Below are positions 19,093 through 28,955 of a stretch of DNA of 63,716 nt, piece after piece. Numbering within the stretch: the stretch's first letter is position 1; the number at the start of each line of letters is the position of its first letter. The notes beneath the pieces are model-generated. The model ran no database searches, was not told the DNA's origin, and was given only the letters and a program-made list of their open reading frames with translations. The position numbers and the translations under genes were made by a program. This DNA is from DAOMOP01 sp035444405. GTDB lineage: Bacteria > Pseudomonadota > Gammaproteobacteria > Burkholderiales > Rhodocyclaceae. Where the stretch lies: the NCBI GenBank assembly GCA_035444405.1, contig DAOMOP010000004.1, forward strand, positions 1 through 63,716, given 5' to 3'.

Positions 19093-21362
19093 ATGTTCAC
19101 CCGCCCGCGCAGCCTCGCGCGCCGCATTTACTTCGCCTTCCTGATCGCGGCGGTATTGCCGACCGCCGTGGCGGGCGTGCTCGGCGTGTATTTTTCGCTG
19201 CAGACGCTCAAGACCGAGACCCTGAACAATCTGGAGCAGGAAGTCACGATTCGGGCTCAAGGCGTCGGTCGCTTTCTCGGGCAACTGGCTGCCGAGCTGC
19301 GCTATCTGGCAGCCTCTCCCACCCTCGATCGGCTGCGCCGGGCGACGACTTCGGGCATCGCAGCGACCACTTCGGCGCGAGAGGAGCTCGAGCGTGAGTA
19401 TCTCAGCCTCGCCAGTCTTTATCCCCACATCTACCAGATCCGCTTCCTCTCCGACGACGGCCGAGAGCAGGTGCGGGTGGACCGCATCGGCAATCTGCCA
19501 CACGCCGTACCGATCGAGACGCTGCAGAACAAGTCGGACCGCTACTATTTCCGGGACGCTTTGCGACTCCAGCCCGGAGCCATCTACGTCTCGCCGCTGG
19601 ACCTCAACGTCGAATTCGGACGCATCGAAGAGCCCGAGCGACCGGTCATTCGCATGGCGACTCGCCTGGCGGATGGAAACGCCCCCGGCGGTATGCTGAT
19701 CGTCAACCTGCACGCGGATATCCTGCTCGAACAAATCCAACAGATGGCGGACGTGCGCAAAGGGGTTGCCATCCTCTTCGACCGCTCGGGTTACTACCTA
19801 AGCCACGGCCGGGAGAAGGAAGGCGAGGGCTTCGAGATGAGGCCTGTCGCCACGCTCGAACAGCTGTTCGGCGACGAGCTCGTCGGACGGCTCCTGAAGG
19901 GCGAACAAATCGTGGAAGGAAATGGCTGGATCTTCGCCGCACGTGCGATACCGGACTTCGCCGGTGAAAGCGTCGAGACTGGCCGCTGGGTGCTCGCGCT
20001 CGCTTTTCCCCAGCATGGTTTAATGGCCCGCGTGTTCAACCTGACCGCTCTTTATGCCGTCCTGCTCAGCGCACTCGCGGTCACGGCGCTCGCCGGATTT
20101 TTCCTCTCGCGTAGGCTGCTGGGCCCCATCGACGTTCTGGCCCATGAATCCGAAGCACTTGCAGGCGGTGATTTTTCACGCCGGGTCGACATCCCGGGCA
20201 ATGACGAAATCGCAGCACTAGGGCAGCGCTTCAACGACATGGCCCGCCGCCTGCGATCGCTCTACGTGTCACTGGAGGGGCAGCGCGATCACCTTGAGCA
20301 GCAAGTGCAGGCCCGCACCGCGGACCTGGAGCGCGAACGGAATTTGCTCGAACGCTTGTTCCTGCAACTCGGCGACGCGGTGGTCCAACTCGCGCCCGAC
20401 GGCAAGGTGCGCCTGTCCAACCCGGCTGCGGCAGCACTGCTCGGCGTGGTGGCCAGCGGCTCGGGGGCCTTGGACGAGCAATGGCCCGACTGGGAACAAC
20501 TACGTCATGCTTTCAATGAAGATCCGGTCAACCGGCACGAAGTGGAACACCGTGGGCGCATCCTCTCCGTCTCGGTCTCGGCCAGCCCGGAAGGTCAGCT
20601 GATCGTCGCGCGCGACGTCACCCAGGAACGCCGCTTCGCCGACCATCAACGTGAGATCGACCGCCAGATGTTCCAGATGGAGAAGATGGTCACCTTGGGC
20701 GAGCTCGCCATGGGCCTGGCGCACGAGATCGGCAATCCCCTTGCCGGCATGAAGGCCGTGGCGCAGGCCATGCAATACGAAGAGGATGTTCCGCCAGGCC
20801 TCCTCGAAGCGCTGCGTCGCCTGGAACGCGAGATCGACCGCCTGTCGGGCTTCCTCAAGTCGTTTCACGGCTACACCGCCCCGCAGTCCTTGCGGCTTGC
20901 CCCGTGCTCGCTGGCCGCGGTCGTCGACGACGTGCTGTTCTGGATCCGCAAGGAAGCCAGGTTGCAGGGCGCGAGAATCGACACCGAGCTGCCGGCCGAT
21001 CTGCCCGCCCTGCTCGCGGACGAGAACGCCCTCAAGCAGGTTCTGCTCAATCTGCTCGTCAACGCTCTGCATGCCCTCGGCGAGGATGGCTGGATCCGCA
21101 TTTCGGCCCGTGCGGCGAACGCCGGCGTACTGATCGAGATCGCCGACAACGGCCGCGGCATCCCGCCCGGGATCCAGGCCCGAATCTTCGACGCCTTCTA
21201 TACCACCCGTACGGAAGGCACCGGCCTCGGCCTGGCGATCGTGCGCAAGATCGTCCAGCAGCACGGCGCCACCATCACCCTGACCCGCAGCGGCTCCGAT
21301 GGAACACAGTTTGCTTTGCAATGGCCCTCTGCCGCCGGCACCACGGCCACCACCGGAACCTC

Positions 21363-21366
<4 letters not shown>
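19093..21366 (+). CDS. Membrane sensor histidine kinase (Cache-HAMP-PAS-HisKA) linked to idr genes
   Basis: A 757-aa inner-membrane kinase. TM1 is at about residues 13-35. A periplasmic dCache-like domain of about 270 residues follows (VDRIGNLPHAVP, KSDRYYFRDAL), then TM2 near 310-335, a HAMP domain (RRLLGPIDVLAHESEALAGG), a coiled coil, a short PAS-like region and HisKA with LAHEIGNPLAGMKAV (H544). HATPase motifs are LLNLLVNALHA, ADNGRGIPP and GTGLGLAIVRKI. This is an NtrB/DctB-type kinase. It overlaps the sigma-54 response regulator by 4 bp and lies directly upstream of the Mo-enzyme operon, so it probably senses an oxyanion or redox signal in the periplasm. The ligand is not known. Confidence 0.9.
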
Positions 21367-22727
<1,361 letters not shown>

Positions 22728-22806
22728 CGCGCACTGGTCAATTTCCGATCGGTCACTTCGGCCCGAAAATGGTTTAAAACAGTCCACGACCATCTAGTCC
22801 TTATGT

Positions 22807-22826
22807 ACTAGTTCGAAAGAACTAGT
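22807..22826 (+). promoter_or_regulatory. Perfect inverted repeat, candidate enhancer for the sigma-54 activator
   Basis: ACTAGTTC (22807-22814), spacer GAAA, GAACTAGT (22819-22826). It lies only 25 bp upstream of the -24 element. That is close for a classical enhancer, but dimer sites for NtrC-family proteins are often palindromes of this kind. It could instead be the hairpin of a weak terminator for the regulator gene, though only a short CTATTTT run follows. Confidence 0.45.
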
Positions 22827-22850
22827 TCTATTTTCAAGGCGATGGCACGC

Positions 22851-22866
22851 TGGCACGATAGCTGCA
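22851..22866 (+). promoter_or_regulatory. Sigma-54 (-24/-12) promoter of the idr operon
   Basis: TGGCAC-N5-CTGCA: TGGCAC at 22851-22856, spacer GATAG, CTGCA at 22862-22866. The invariant GG and GC pairs are 12 bp apart, as RpoN requires, and only the first T of TTGC is changed to C. It stands 56 bp upstream of the first peroxidase ATG and directly after a sigma-54 activator gene. Transcription would start near 22877. Confidence 0.8.
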
Positions 22867-22921
22867 ATCCCCTGATTGCGAAGTGGCTTTCCGCCGCTTC
22901 ACAGACGAACAAGGGGATACC

Positions 22922-24040
22922 ATGCCAAACTACCGTAGAGCACGACTGTGCGCCTTTTTGGGCACCATCGGTCTGGCCGGAGGCGGCACCTGGCTGCCGA
23001 CCGCCAACGCAACGGACGCATCCGCACCGATTCCAAGCCTGGTCCGATTGCCTGAAGCGAAGCCGGGCAACCCGGCAATGGTCGAGCTCGGCAAGAAGCT
23101 GTTCTTCGACACCCGCCTGTCGGGTGACTGGGGCGTGTCCTGTGCCAGCTGCCACGACCCGGACAAGGGTTGGGGCGACGGCCAGGCGCTGTCCGCCGGC
23201 TACCCGTCCACCGAATACTTCCGCAACGCCCCCACCCTGCTCAACAGCGCGCTGAAGAAGCGCTTCATGTGGGACGGCCGGCTGGACGGCGCCGACATGG
23301 GCACGCTGGTGCGCGACATGATCACCGAGGCGCACACCATGAACATGGACTCGCGCCTGATGCAGGAACGCCTGTCACAGGTGCCCGAGTACGTCGAGCT
23401 CTGGCAGCAGTTCCGCAAGGACGACATCAACGGCATGCGCGTGTATGGCGTGGTCGGCGAGTTCGTCAAGACGCTGCGCTCGCAGAACGCGCCGATCGAC
23501 GCCTTCCTCGACGGCGACAAATCCGCGATCTCACCCGCCGCCCGGCAGGGCTACGCGCTGTTCACCGGCAAGGCCGCCTGCGTCCAGTGCCACAACGGCC
23601 CGGTCGCCTCCGACGGCATGCTGCACCGCACCGGCGTGCCCGAGCATCCCGACGTGCTCGCCAACCCGCTGCGCACCATCACCATGCTGCGCCACTACGC
23701 CACCTCCGGCATGCCCAACTACATGAACGCGCGCACCGACGTCGGCGCCTACGCGATCACCAAGGACGCGGCCGACCTGGGCAAGTTCGCGACGCCCAGC
23801 CTGCGCGAGTTGAAGCACACCGCGCCCTACATGCACAACGGCGTGTTCGCGACGCTCGACGAGGTGGTGGAGTTCTACGACGCCGGCGGCGGCAAGGATT
23901 CCGAGCTGAAGCCGTTGAACCTCACCGGCAGCGAGAAGAAGGCCCTGGTCGAGTTTCTGCTGACCCTATCGGGCGATCCGGTCGTCGTCGAGGCCCCCCC
24001 GGCCCCCGACTTCCAGGTCCGTACCTTCGGCAAGAACTGA
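22922..24040 (+). CDS. Di-haem cytochrome c peroxidase-like protein of the idr operon (IdrP type)
   Basis: A 372-aa periplasmic c-type cytochrome with a signal peptide of about 30 residues ending ATANA-like (WLPTANA). Two haem-binding motifs are present, CASCH and CVQCH, in the spacing of the CcpA/MauG family. FFDTRLSGDWG and the C-terminal TPSLRELKHTAPYMHNG block are family hallmarks. In iodate reducers two such peroxidases (IdrP1 and IdrP2) are encoded with IdrAB and are thought to detoxify hypoiodous acid or peroxide formed during reduction. It is the first gene after the sigma-54 promoter and a second paralogue follows after 10 bp. I cannot say which of the two is P1. Confidence 0.88.
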   Translation: MPNYRRARLCAFLGTIGLAGGGTWLPTANATDASAPIPSLVRLPEAKPGNPAMVELGKKLFFDTRLSGDWGVSCASCHDPDKGWGDGQALSAGYPSTEYFRNAPTLLNSALKKRFMWDGRLDGADMGTLVRDMITEAHTMNMDSRLMQERLSQVPEYVELWQQFRKDDINGMRVYGVVGEFVKTLRSQNAPIDAFLDGDKSAISPAARQGYALFTGKAACVQCHNGPVASDGMLHRTGVPEHPDVLANPLRTITMLRHYATSGMPNYMNARTDVGAYAITKDAADLGKFATPSLRELKHTAPYMHNGVFATLDEVVEFYDAGGGKDSELKPLNLTGSEKKALVEFLLTLSGDPVVVEAPPAPDFQVRTFGKN

Positions 24041-24050
24041 GGAGCGAACC

Positions 24051-25187
24051 ATGAAAGGCAACACTGCAATGCAACTCGGGCTCGCCGCGCTGGCCATGAC
24101 CGGGACGCTGGCGGCCCACGCCGCCGGCACCGCCTACCCGCCGCTCGGCCCGCTGCCGCCGGTGCCCGTGCCGGCCGACAACCTGATGACCACCGAGAAG
24201 GTGGAGCTGGGCAAGAAGCTGTTCTGGGACAACCGGCTGTCGGGCGACAACTCCACGCCCTGCGTGTCCTGCCACCTGCCGCAACTCGGCTGGGGCGACG
24301 GCGGCGAGATCTCGCGCGGCTATCCGGGCACCAAGCACTGGCGCAACTCGCAGACCGTATTGAACAGCGCCTACTACAACAAGCTGTTCTGGGAAGGAAA
24401 CGTCACCAGCCTGGAAGCCCAGGCCCCATCCGCCGCCGAAGGCGGCGTGGCCGGCAACGGCGACCGCGCAATGATGGAGATGCGTCTGCGCTTCATCCCC
24501 GAGTATGTCGACGCGTTCAAGAAGGTGTTCGGCGCCGAGTGGCCGCGCATGACGCAAGCCTACGCGGCGATTGCGGCCTACCAGCGCACCGTGGTCACGG
24601 ACGCGAAGAAGGTGCCCTTCGACCGCTGGCAGGCCGGCGACAAGACGGCGATGAGCGAATCCGCGGTGCGTGGCTACCAGCTGTTCAACGGCAAGGCCGC
24701 CTGCATCCAGTGTCACAACGGTCCACTCGCCTCGGACCAGCGCTTCTACTCCGTGGGCCTGCCCGAGAACCCGCAGTTCGACACCGATCCGATGTACCAG
24801 ATCACGCATCGCTGGGAGCAGTACCAGAAGGGGGTTTCGGAAGCTACCTACCGCGAGGCCGACCGCGACTACGGCTACTACTACGTGACCAAGGATCCGA
24901 AAGACAAGGGCAAATTCCGCACGCCCAGCCTGCGCGAACTGAAGTACACCGCGCCCTACATGCACAACGGGATCCTGGCCACGCTGGATGCGGTGGTCGA
25001 CTTCTACGACGCCGGCGGCGGCCCCTTGCCCGGCAAGTCCGACAAGCTCAAGCCGCTCGGGCTCACGGCGGACGAGAAGAAGGACCTCGTCGCCTTCCTC
25101 GAAGCGCTGTCGATGACCGAGCCGCTGATCCACGACGCGCCGACGCTGCCCGCCGACTACGAGCCGCTACCCGCGCCCAAGAACTGA
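24051..25187 (+). CDS. Second di-haem cytochrome c peroxidase-like protein of the idr operon (IdrP type)
   Basis: A 378-aa paralogue of the preceding gene with a signal peptide (MKGNTAMQLGLAALAMTGTLAAHAA) and haem motifs CVSCH and CIQCH. Blocks KLFWDNRLSGDN, KAACIQCHNGPLASD and TPSLRELKYTAPYMHNG match its neighbour, so the pair arose by duplication or was acquired together. A GGAG ribosome site lies 7 bp before the ATG. The tandem di-haem peroxidases next to a Rieske/Mo pair distinguish Idr loci from arsenite oxidase (aio) loci, which lack them. Confidence 0.88.
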   Translation: MKGNTAMQLGLAALAMTGTLAAHAAGTAYPPLGPLPPVPVPADNLMTTEKVELGKKLFWDNRLSGDNSTPCVSCHLPQLGWGDGGEISRGYPGTKHWRNSQTVLNSAYYNKLFWEGNVTSLEAQAPSAAEGGVAGNGDRAMMEMRLRFIPEYVDAFKKVFGAEWPRMTQAYAAIAAYQRTVVTDAKKVPFDRWQAGDKTAMSESAVRGYQLFNGKAACIQCHNGPLASDQRFYSVGLPENPQFDTDPMYQITHRWEQYQKGVSEATYREADRDYGYYYVTKDPKDKGKFRTPSLRELKYTAPYMHNGILATLDAVVDFYDAGGGPLPGKSDKLKPLGLTADEKKDLVAFLEALSMTEPLIHDAPTLPADYEPLPAPKN

Positions 25188-25198
25188 GGACTGCCACC

Positions 25199-25765
25199 AT
25201 GACCATCCACAACATCCATTCCGAAGCCGGCCACGGCCACGCTCACCGCGAGGGGCGCGCCTGCATGAGCCGGCGCAGCTTCCTGCTGTCGGGGGGCGCG
25301 CTCATAACCCTGGCCGCCTTGCCCGGCGGCGCGTTGGCGGCACTGCAGGCGCTCAAGTCGGACTACCCGGCGGTGAAGGTGGCGGGCCTCTCCCAGCTCA
25401 AGCTCGGCGAGCCGATTCCGTTCAACTATCCGTACGACGACGTGCGCAACATCATCGTCAAGCTCGGCGTGCCCGCCGGCGGCGGCATCGGCCCGGACCA
25501 GGACATCGTCGCCTTCAACCAGCAGTGCACGCACCAGGGCGGCCCGCTCGACGGCACCTTCAAGCGCGAGCACCAGATTCTTGGCCCGTGCCCGCTGCAC
25601 CTGACGACCTTCGACCTGACCCGCCACGGCATGATCGTGTCGGGGCATGCCACCGAGAGCCTGCCGCAGATCGTGCTCGAGCTGCGCGGCGACGACATCT
25701 ACGCGACCGGGGTGCTGGGGCTGATCTACGGCTACAGCGCGAACCTCGCCGGCCGGCGTGTTTGA
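25199..25765 (+). CDS. idrB: Iodate reductase Rieske subunit IdrB (AioB-like)
   Basis: A 188-aa [2Fe-2S] Rieske protein with a Tat signal MSRRSFLLSGGALITLAALPG beginning at residue 23. It is preceded by a His-rich stretch (HSEAGHGHAHRE). Rieske ligands are CTHQGG and CPLHLTTF. It is the small subunit of the AioBA/IdrBA type and passes electrons between a periplasmic carrier and the Mo subunit. The start at 25199 is supported by GAGGA 8 bp upstream; ATG 25265 would give only the Tat signal form. The Mo subunit has no signal of its own, so it is probably exported as a complex through this Tat signal. Confidence 0.87.
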   Translation: MTIHNIHSEAGHGHAHREGRACMSRRSFLLSGGALITLAALPGGALAALQALKSDYPAVKVAGLSQLKLGEPIPFNYPYDDVRNIIVKLGVPAGGGIGPDQDIVAFNQQCTHQGGPLDGTFKREHQILGPCPLHLTTFDLTRHGMIVSGHATESLPQIVLELRGDDIYATGVLGLIYGYSANLAGRRV

Positions 25766-25775
25766 GGAGAACGAC

Positions 25776-28478
25776 ATGAGCGAAATCAAATCGACCGCGG
25801 CCGGCACCTTCGGCGTGCTCGCCAAGGACCACGTGCCGCTACCGCCCAAGGATGCCGAGGTACTGACCACCGCCTGCGACTACTGCACCGTCGCCTGCGG
25901 CTACAAGGTCTATCGCTGGCCGACCGGGCGGGAGGGCGGCATGGCCGCCGATCAGAACGCCTTCGGCATGGATTTCCCGCACCAGCAGATGATGGGCGCT
26001 GCCTGGGTGAGCCCGGCGATGCACAACATCGTGCGCCACGAGGGCCGCCCGCACCACGTCATCGTGATGCCGGACAAGGACGCGACGGTCGTCAACAACA
26101 ACGGCAACCATTCGGTACGGGGCGGCACGCTCGCGCAGAAATGCTACAACCCCGAGAACCGCACCTCGGAGCGGCTGCGCTACCCGATGATCCGGGTGCG
26201 TGGCACGCTGATGCCGGTGTCGTGGGACCTGGTCACCGACGTGATGGCCGACATCTCCAAGTACGTGCTGGCAAACTACGGCGAGCACGCCTGGGCGGTC
26301 AAGGCCTACTCCTATCAGTACTTCGAGAACACCTACGCGATCACCAAGCTCGCGATGACCTCGATCGGTACGCCGGCGATCGCCTGGCACGACAAGGCCT
26401 CGGCGACCAACGACGCGACCGGCATGGACGATGCGGGCATCAACTCGTTCGCCGCGAGCTACCAGGACTGGGCCGACTGCGAGGTCGCGTTCCTCTCCGG
26501 CGTGGACCCGTACGAGACCAAGACGACGCTGTTCACGCAGTGGATGATGCCGGGCGACAAGAAATTCATCTTCGTCACGCCCCACAACACGATGGGGGTG
26601 GCCTGGTCGCTCGCCCAGGGGCGCGGACTGTGGCTGCCGGTCATTCCCGGCACCGACACCGTGCTGCACATGGCGCTCGCCCGCATCGTCATCGAGAACG
26701 GCTGGCAGGACCAGGCGTTCATCGACAAGTGGATCGCCAAGCCGTGGGAGGTCGATTCCGGCTACGGGCGCGGCACGCGCAACACCGGCTGGCAGTGGCG
26801 CACCACCTGGGGCACCTGGCAGTCCGACTGGGAGGACTACAAGAAGTGGATCCTCGCCCAGGAGGAGTCCAAGCTCGACGTCGCGGCGAACATCACCGGC
26901 CTCGATCCCGAGGACATCCGCAAGGCGGCCGAATGGATCGCCAGGCCGCGCGCCGATGGCAGCCGCCCCAAGGCGAGCTTCATGCTCGAGAAGGGCAACT
27001 ACTGGTCGAACAACTACATGAACACCACCTCGCTGGCGTCGCTCGCGCTGATCTGCGGCTCGGGCAACCGCCCGGGGCGGATGATCTCGCGCGGCGGCGG
27101 CCACCAGCGCGGCATGATGAGCGCGGGAGGCGGCTCGGGCTGGCTGTCGCCGGAGAAGTACCCCGGCCGGCGCAAGAAGAGCTTCAACCTGGACCGCTGG
27201 CTGATGAACGATCAGATCAAGTTCGCGTGGGTGTTCGGCACCACCTGGACCGCGGCGATGATGGGCACGCAGGCGCTGGCCGACAAGATGTTCGCACTCA
27301 CCCGCGGCAATCCGCACCAGATCTCGCAGCTCGACCGCGCGGCGATCTTCGAGACGCTCAAGCGCCGCGTCGATTCAGGCGGCATGGTGCTGGTCGACTC
27401 CGACATCTACCCGGTCGAGCCGCTCAACACGCAGATGGCCGACATCGTGCTGCCGGCGGCGACCTGGGGGGAGGAAAACTTCACGCGCTGCAACTCCGAG
27501 CGGCGCCTGCGCCTGTACTCGAAGTTCTATGACGCGCCGGGCGACGCCAGGCCCGACTGGTGGGCGGTGCAGCAGTTCGCGCTGAAGATGGGCTTCGGCG
27601 CCGACGGCTCCTATCCGTGGCAGAGCAGCAACGACGTATTCGAGGAGGCGGCGCGCTTCGGCCGCAACGGCGTGCTCAACTACGAGCCGCTGGTCAAGAA
27701 GGCCAAGGCACGCGGCGTGCCGGCCCAGGAGCTGCTGCGCGAGTACGGCACCACCGGCATCCAGACCCCGATCCGCGTCAAGGGCGGCGAGCTGATCGGC
27801 ACGGCACGCCTGCACGATCCGGCCAACGAGTGGGAGGAAATCGAGGAGACCGAGGTCAAGCGCAAGTGGCTGTATGCCTTCGACAGCCACAGCGGCAAGG
27901 CCATTCTGCTGAAATCGCCATGGAATTTCCCGGGCTGGATGCAGTTCTACAAGGCCGCCCAGCCGCGCAAGGAGAAAGGCGAGATCTGGGTGACCAACGG
28001 GCGGCTCAACGAGACCTGGCAGTCCGGCTTCGACGACTTGCGCAAGCCCTATCTCGCGCAGCGCTGGCCCTACCCGTGGATCATCGTCCATCCGGAAGAT
28101 GCCAAGCCCAAGGGCATCGAGTCGGGCGACTTCGTGCAGGTCTATAACGACACCGTCTATATCCAGATCGGCGAGCCGCAGGGCGTGCTCGAGAACGACC
28201 TCAACTTCGACACGCTGTTCGCCAACGGCCACATCAAGGTCACCGACGGACAGTTCGTCGCGGTCGCGATCGTCTCCGACGAGATGCGCCCGGGCGTGGC
28301 GATGGCGAACTTCAACTTCCCGCAGGCTCCGGCCAATGCGGTGGTGCATGCGGTGCCCGATCCAGTGACCAACAACTACCGCTACAAGCTCGGCCGCGGC
28401 GCGCTGACCAAGGTTGGCGAATCGCCCTACAAGCGCAACTTCACGGCGATGTCGCTGAAGCCGCGCAACGTGGCCTGA
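25776..28478 (+). CDS. idrA: Iodate reductase molybdopterin subunit IdrA (arsenite-oxidase-like)
   Basis: A 900-aa DMSO-reductase-family Mo-bisMGD enzyme. The N-terminal iron-sulfur motif is C34-x2-C37-x3-C41 (CDYCTVACGY), and a serine (S113 in NHSVRGG) aligns with the fourth position, as expected for a [3Fe-4S] cluster. It is clearly related to arsenite oxidase AioA but longer (AioA is about 825 aa). By eye, the arsenite-pocket residues His-Glu-Arg-His of AioA correspond here to H205, D213, R439 and H443, so the glutamate is changed. With the two peroxidases and the Rieske protein this fits dissimilatory iodate reductase. It is the last large gene of the operon. Selenate or another oxyanion cannot be excluded. 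Confidence 0.82.
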   Translation: MSEIKSTAAGTFGVLAKDHVPLPPKDAEVLTTACDYCTVACGYKVYRWPTGREGGMAADQNAFGMDFPHQQMMGAAWVSPAMHNIVRHEGRPHHVIVMPDKDATVVNNNGNHSVRGGTLAQKCYNPENRTSERLRYPMIRVRGTLMPVSWDLVTDVMADISKYVLANYGEHAWAVKAYSYQYFENTYAITKLAMTSIGTPAIAWHDKASATNDATGMDDAGINSFAASYQDWADCEVAFLSGVDPYETKTTLFTQWMMPGDKKFIFVTPHNTMGVAWSLAQGRGLWLPVIPGTDTVLHMALARIVIENGWQDQAFIDKWIAKPWEVDSGYGRGTRNTGWQWRTTWGTWQSDWEDYKKWILAQEESKLDVAANITGLDPEDIRKAAEWIARPRADGSRPKASFMLEKGNYWSNNYMNTTSLASLALICGSGNRPGRMISRGGGHQRGMMSAGGGSGWLSPEKYPGRRKKSFNLDRWLMNDQIKFAWVFGTTWTAAMMGTQALADKMFALTRGNPHQISQLDRAAIFETLKRRVDSGGMVLVDSDIYPVEPLNTQMADIVLPAATWGEENFTRCNSERRLRLYSKFYDAPGDARPDWWAVQQFALKMGFGADGSYPWQSSNDVFEEAARFGRNGVLNYEPLVKKAKARGVPAQELLREYGTTGIQTPIRVKGGELIGTARLHDPANEWEEIEETEVKRKWLYAFDSHSGKAILLKSPWNFPGWMQFYKAAQPRKEKGEIWVTNGRLNETWQSGFDDLRKPYLAQRWPYPWIIVHPEDAKPKGIESGDFVQVYNDTVYIQIGEPQGVLENDLNFDTLFANGHIKVTDGQFVAVAIVSDEMRPGVAMANFNFPQAPANAVVHAVPDPVTNNYRYKLGRGALTKVGESPYKRNFTAMSLKPRNVA

Positions 28479-28535
28479 GTGTCACTTCCGCCGGGGTGCG
28501 CCGCGCCCCGGCATCCTCAACCTTCGGAGTTACGC

Positions 28536-28595
28536 ATGAAGATCAAGGATGAAGATGTCCGTACCATCGTCAAATACGTGCTGACGCTGGGCTGA
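28536..28595 (+). pseudogene. Remnant of a c-type cytochrome gene: start signals joined to the C-terminal helix
   Basis: A 19-codon frame with a good ribosome site (GGAG 6 bp upstream), reading MKIKDEDVRTIVKYVLTLG. The peptide looks like the last helix of a class I cytochrome c (pattern D-x-x-x-IVxYVLxL) with no haem motif before it. The simplest reading is an internal deletion that joined the original start to the tail of the gene. A GC-rich hairpin (CCGGGG 28491-28496 with CCCCGG 28506-28511) precedes it. It may also be translated as a micro-protein. Confidence 0.5.
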
Positions 28596-28955
28596 CGCCT
28601 TCAGCATGTCGCACCCTGCCGAGCGGGGCGCGGCATGGCTGCCGCATGAGAGCGACCAGCGTGATGCCCCCTCCCTTTCGTCCGCCCGTCGATCGCCGAC
28701 CGAACTGCACGCACAGATGTGCCCCCGCCATGCGGACAAGCACATCAGCCTGTTCGCCATAGTGCCGGGGAAGTGTTCGGCCGTCGTTCTAACGACCCCG
28801 GCACGCTTGCGCACCGTGGACGAGCGGCCCGCCAGGACGTGCCGGTCGCTGGACGTGCCGGTCCGATCGCTTGCGGGCGGGCGCCGCATGTTGCACCATC
28901 GCACCCTTTCCTCTCGCGCCGGCCGCGCGGCTCGCCGCATCCGGCCCCATTCACG
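28596..28955. other. Intergenic region before tex with no recognised gene
   Basis: About 360 bp of GC-rich sequence between the cytochrome remnant and tex. Open frames here have no recognisable protein features. A 13-bp direct repeat (GGACGTGCCGGTC) occurs twice around 28837-28866. It probably contains the tex promoter, but no clear -35/-10 pair stands out. It is also the right border of the Idr locus. Confidence 0.4.

Noticed and set aside
22922..28478. Arsenite oxidase (aioBA) operon
   Set aside because: The Rieske and Mo subunits resemble AioB and AioA, but the large subunit is longer, its substrate glutamate seems changed, no aioX or cytochrome c551 gene is present, and two di-haem peroxidases precede it. 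The set fits Idr better.
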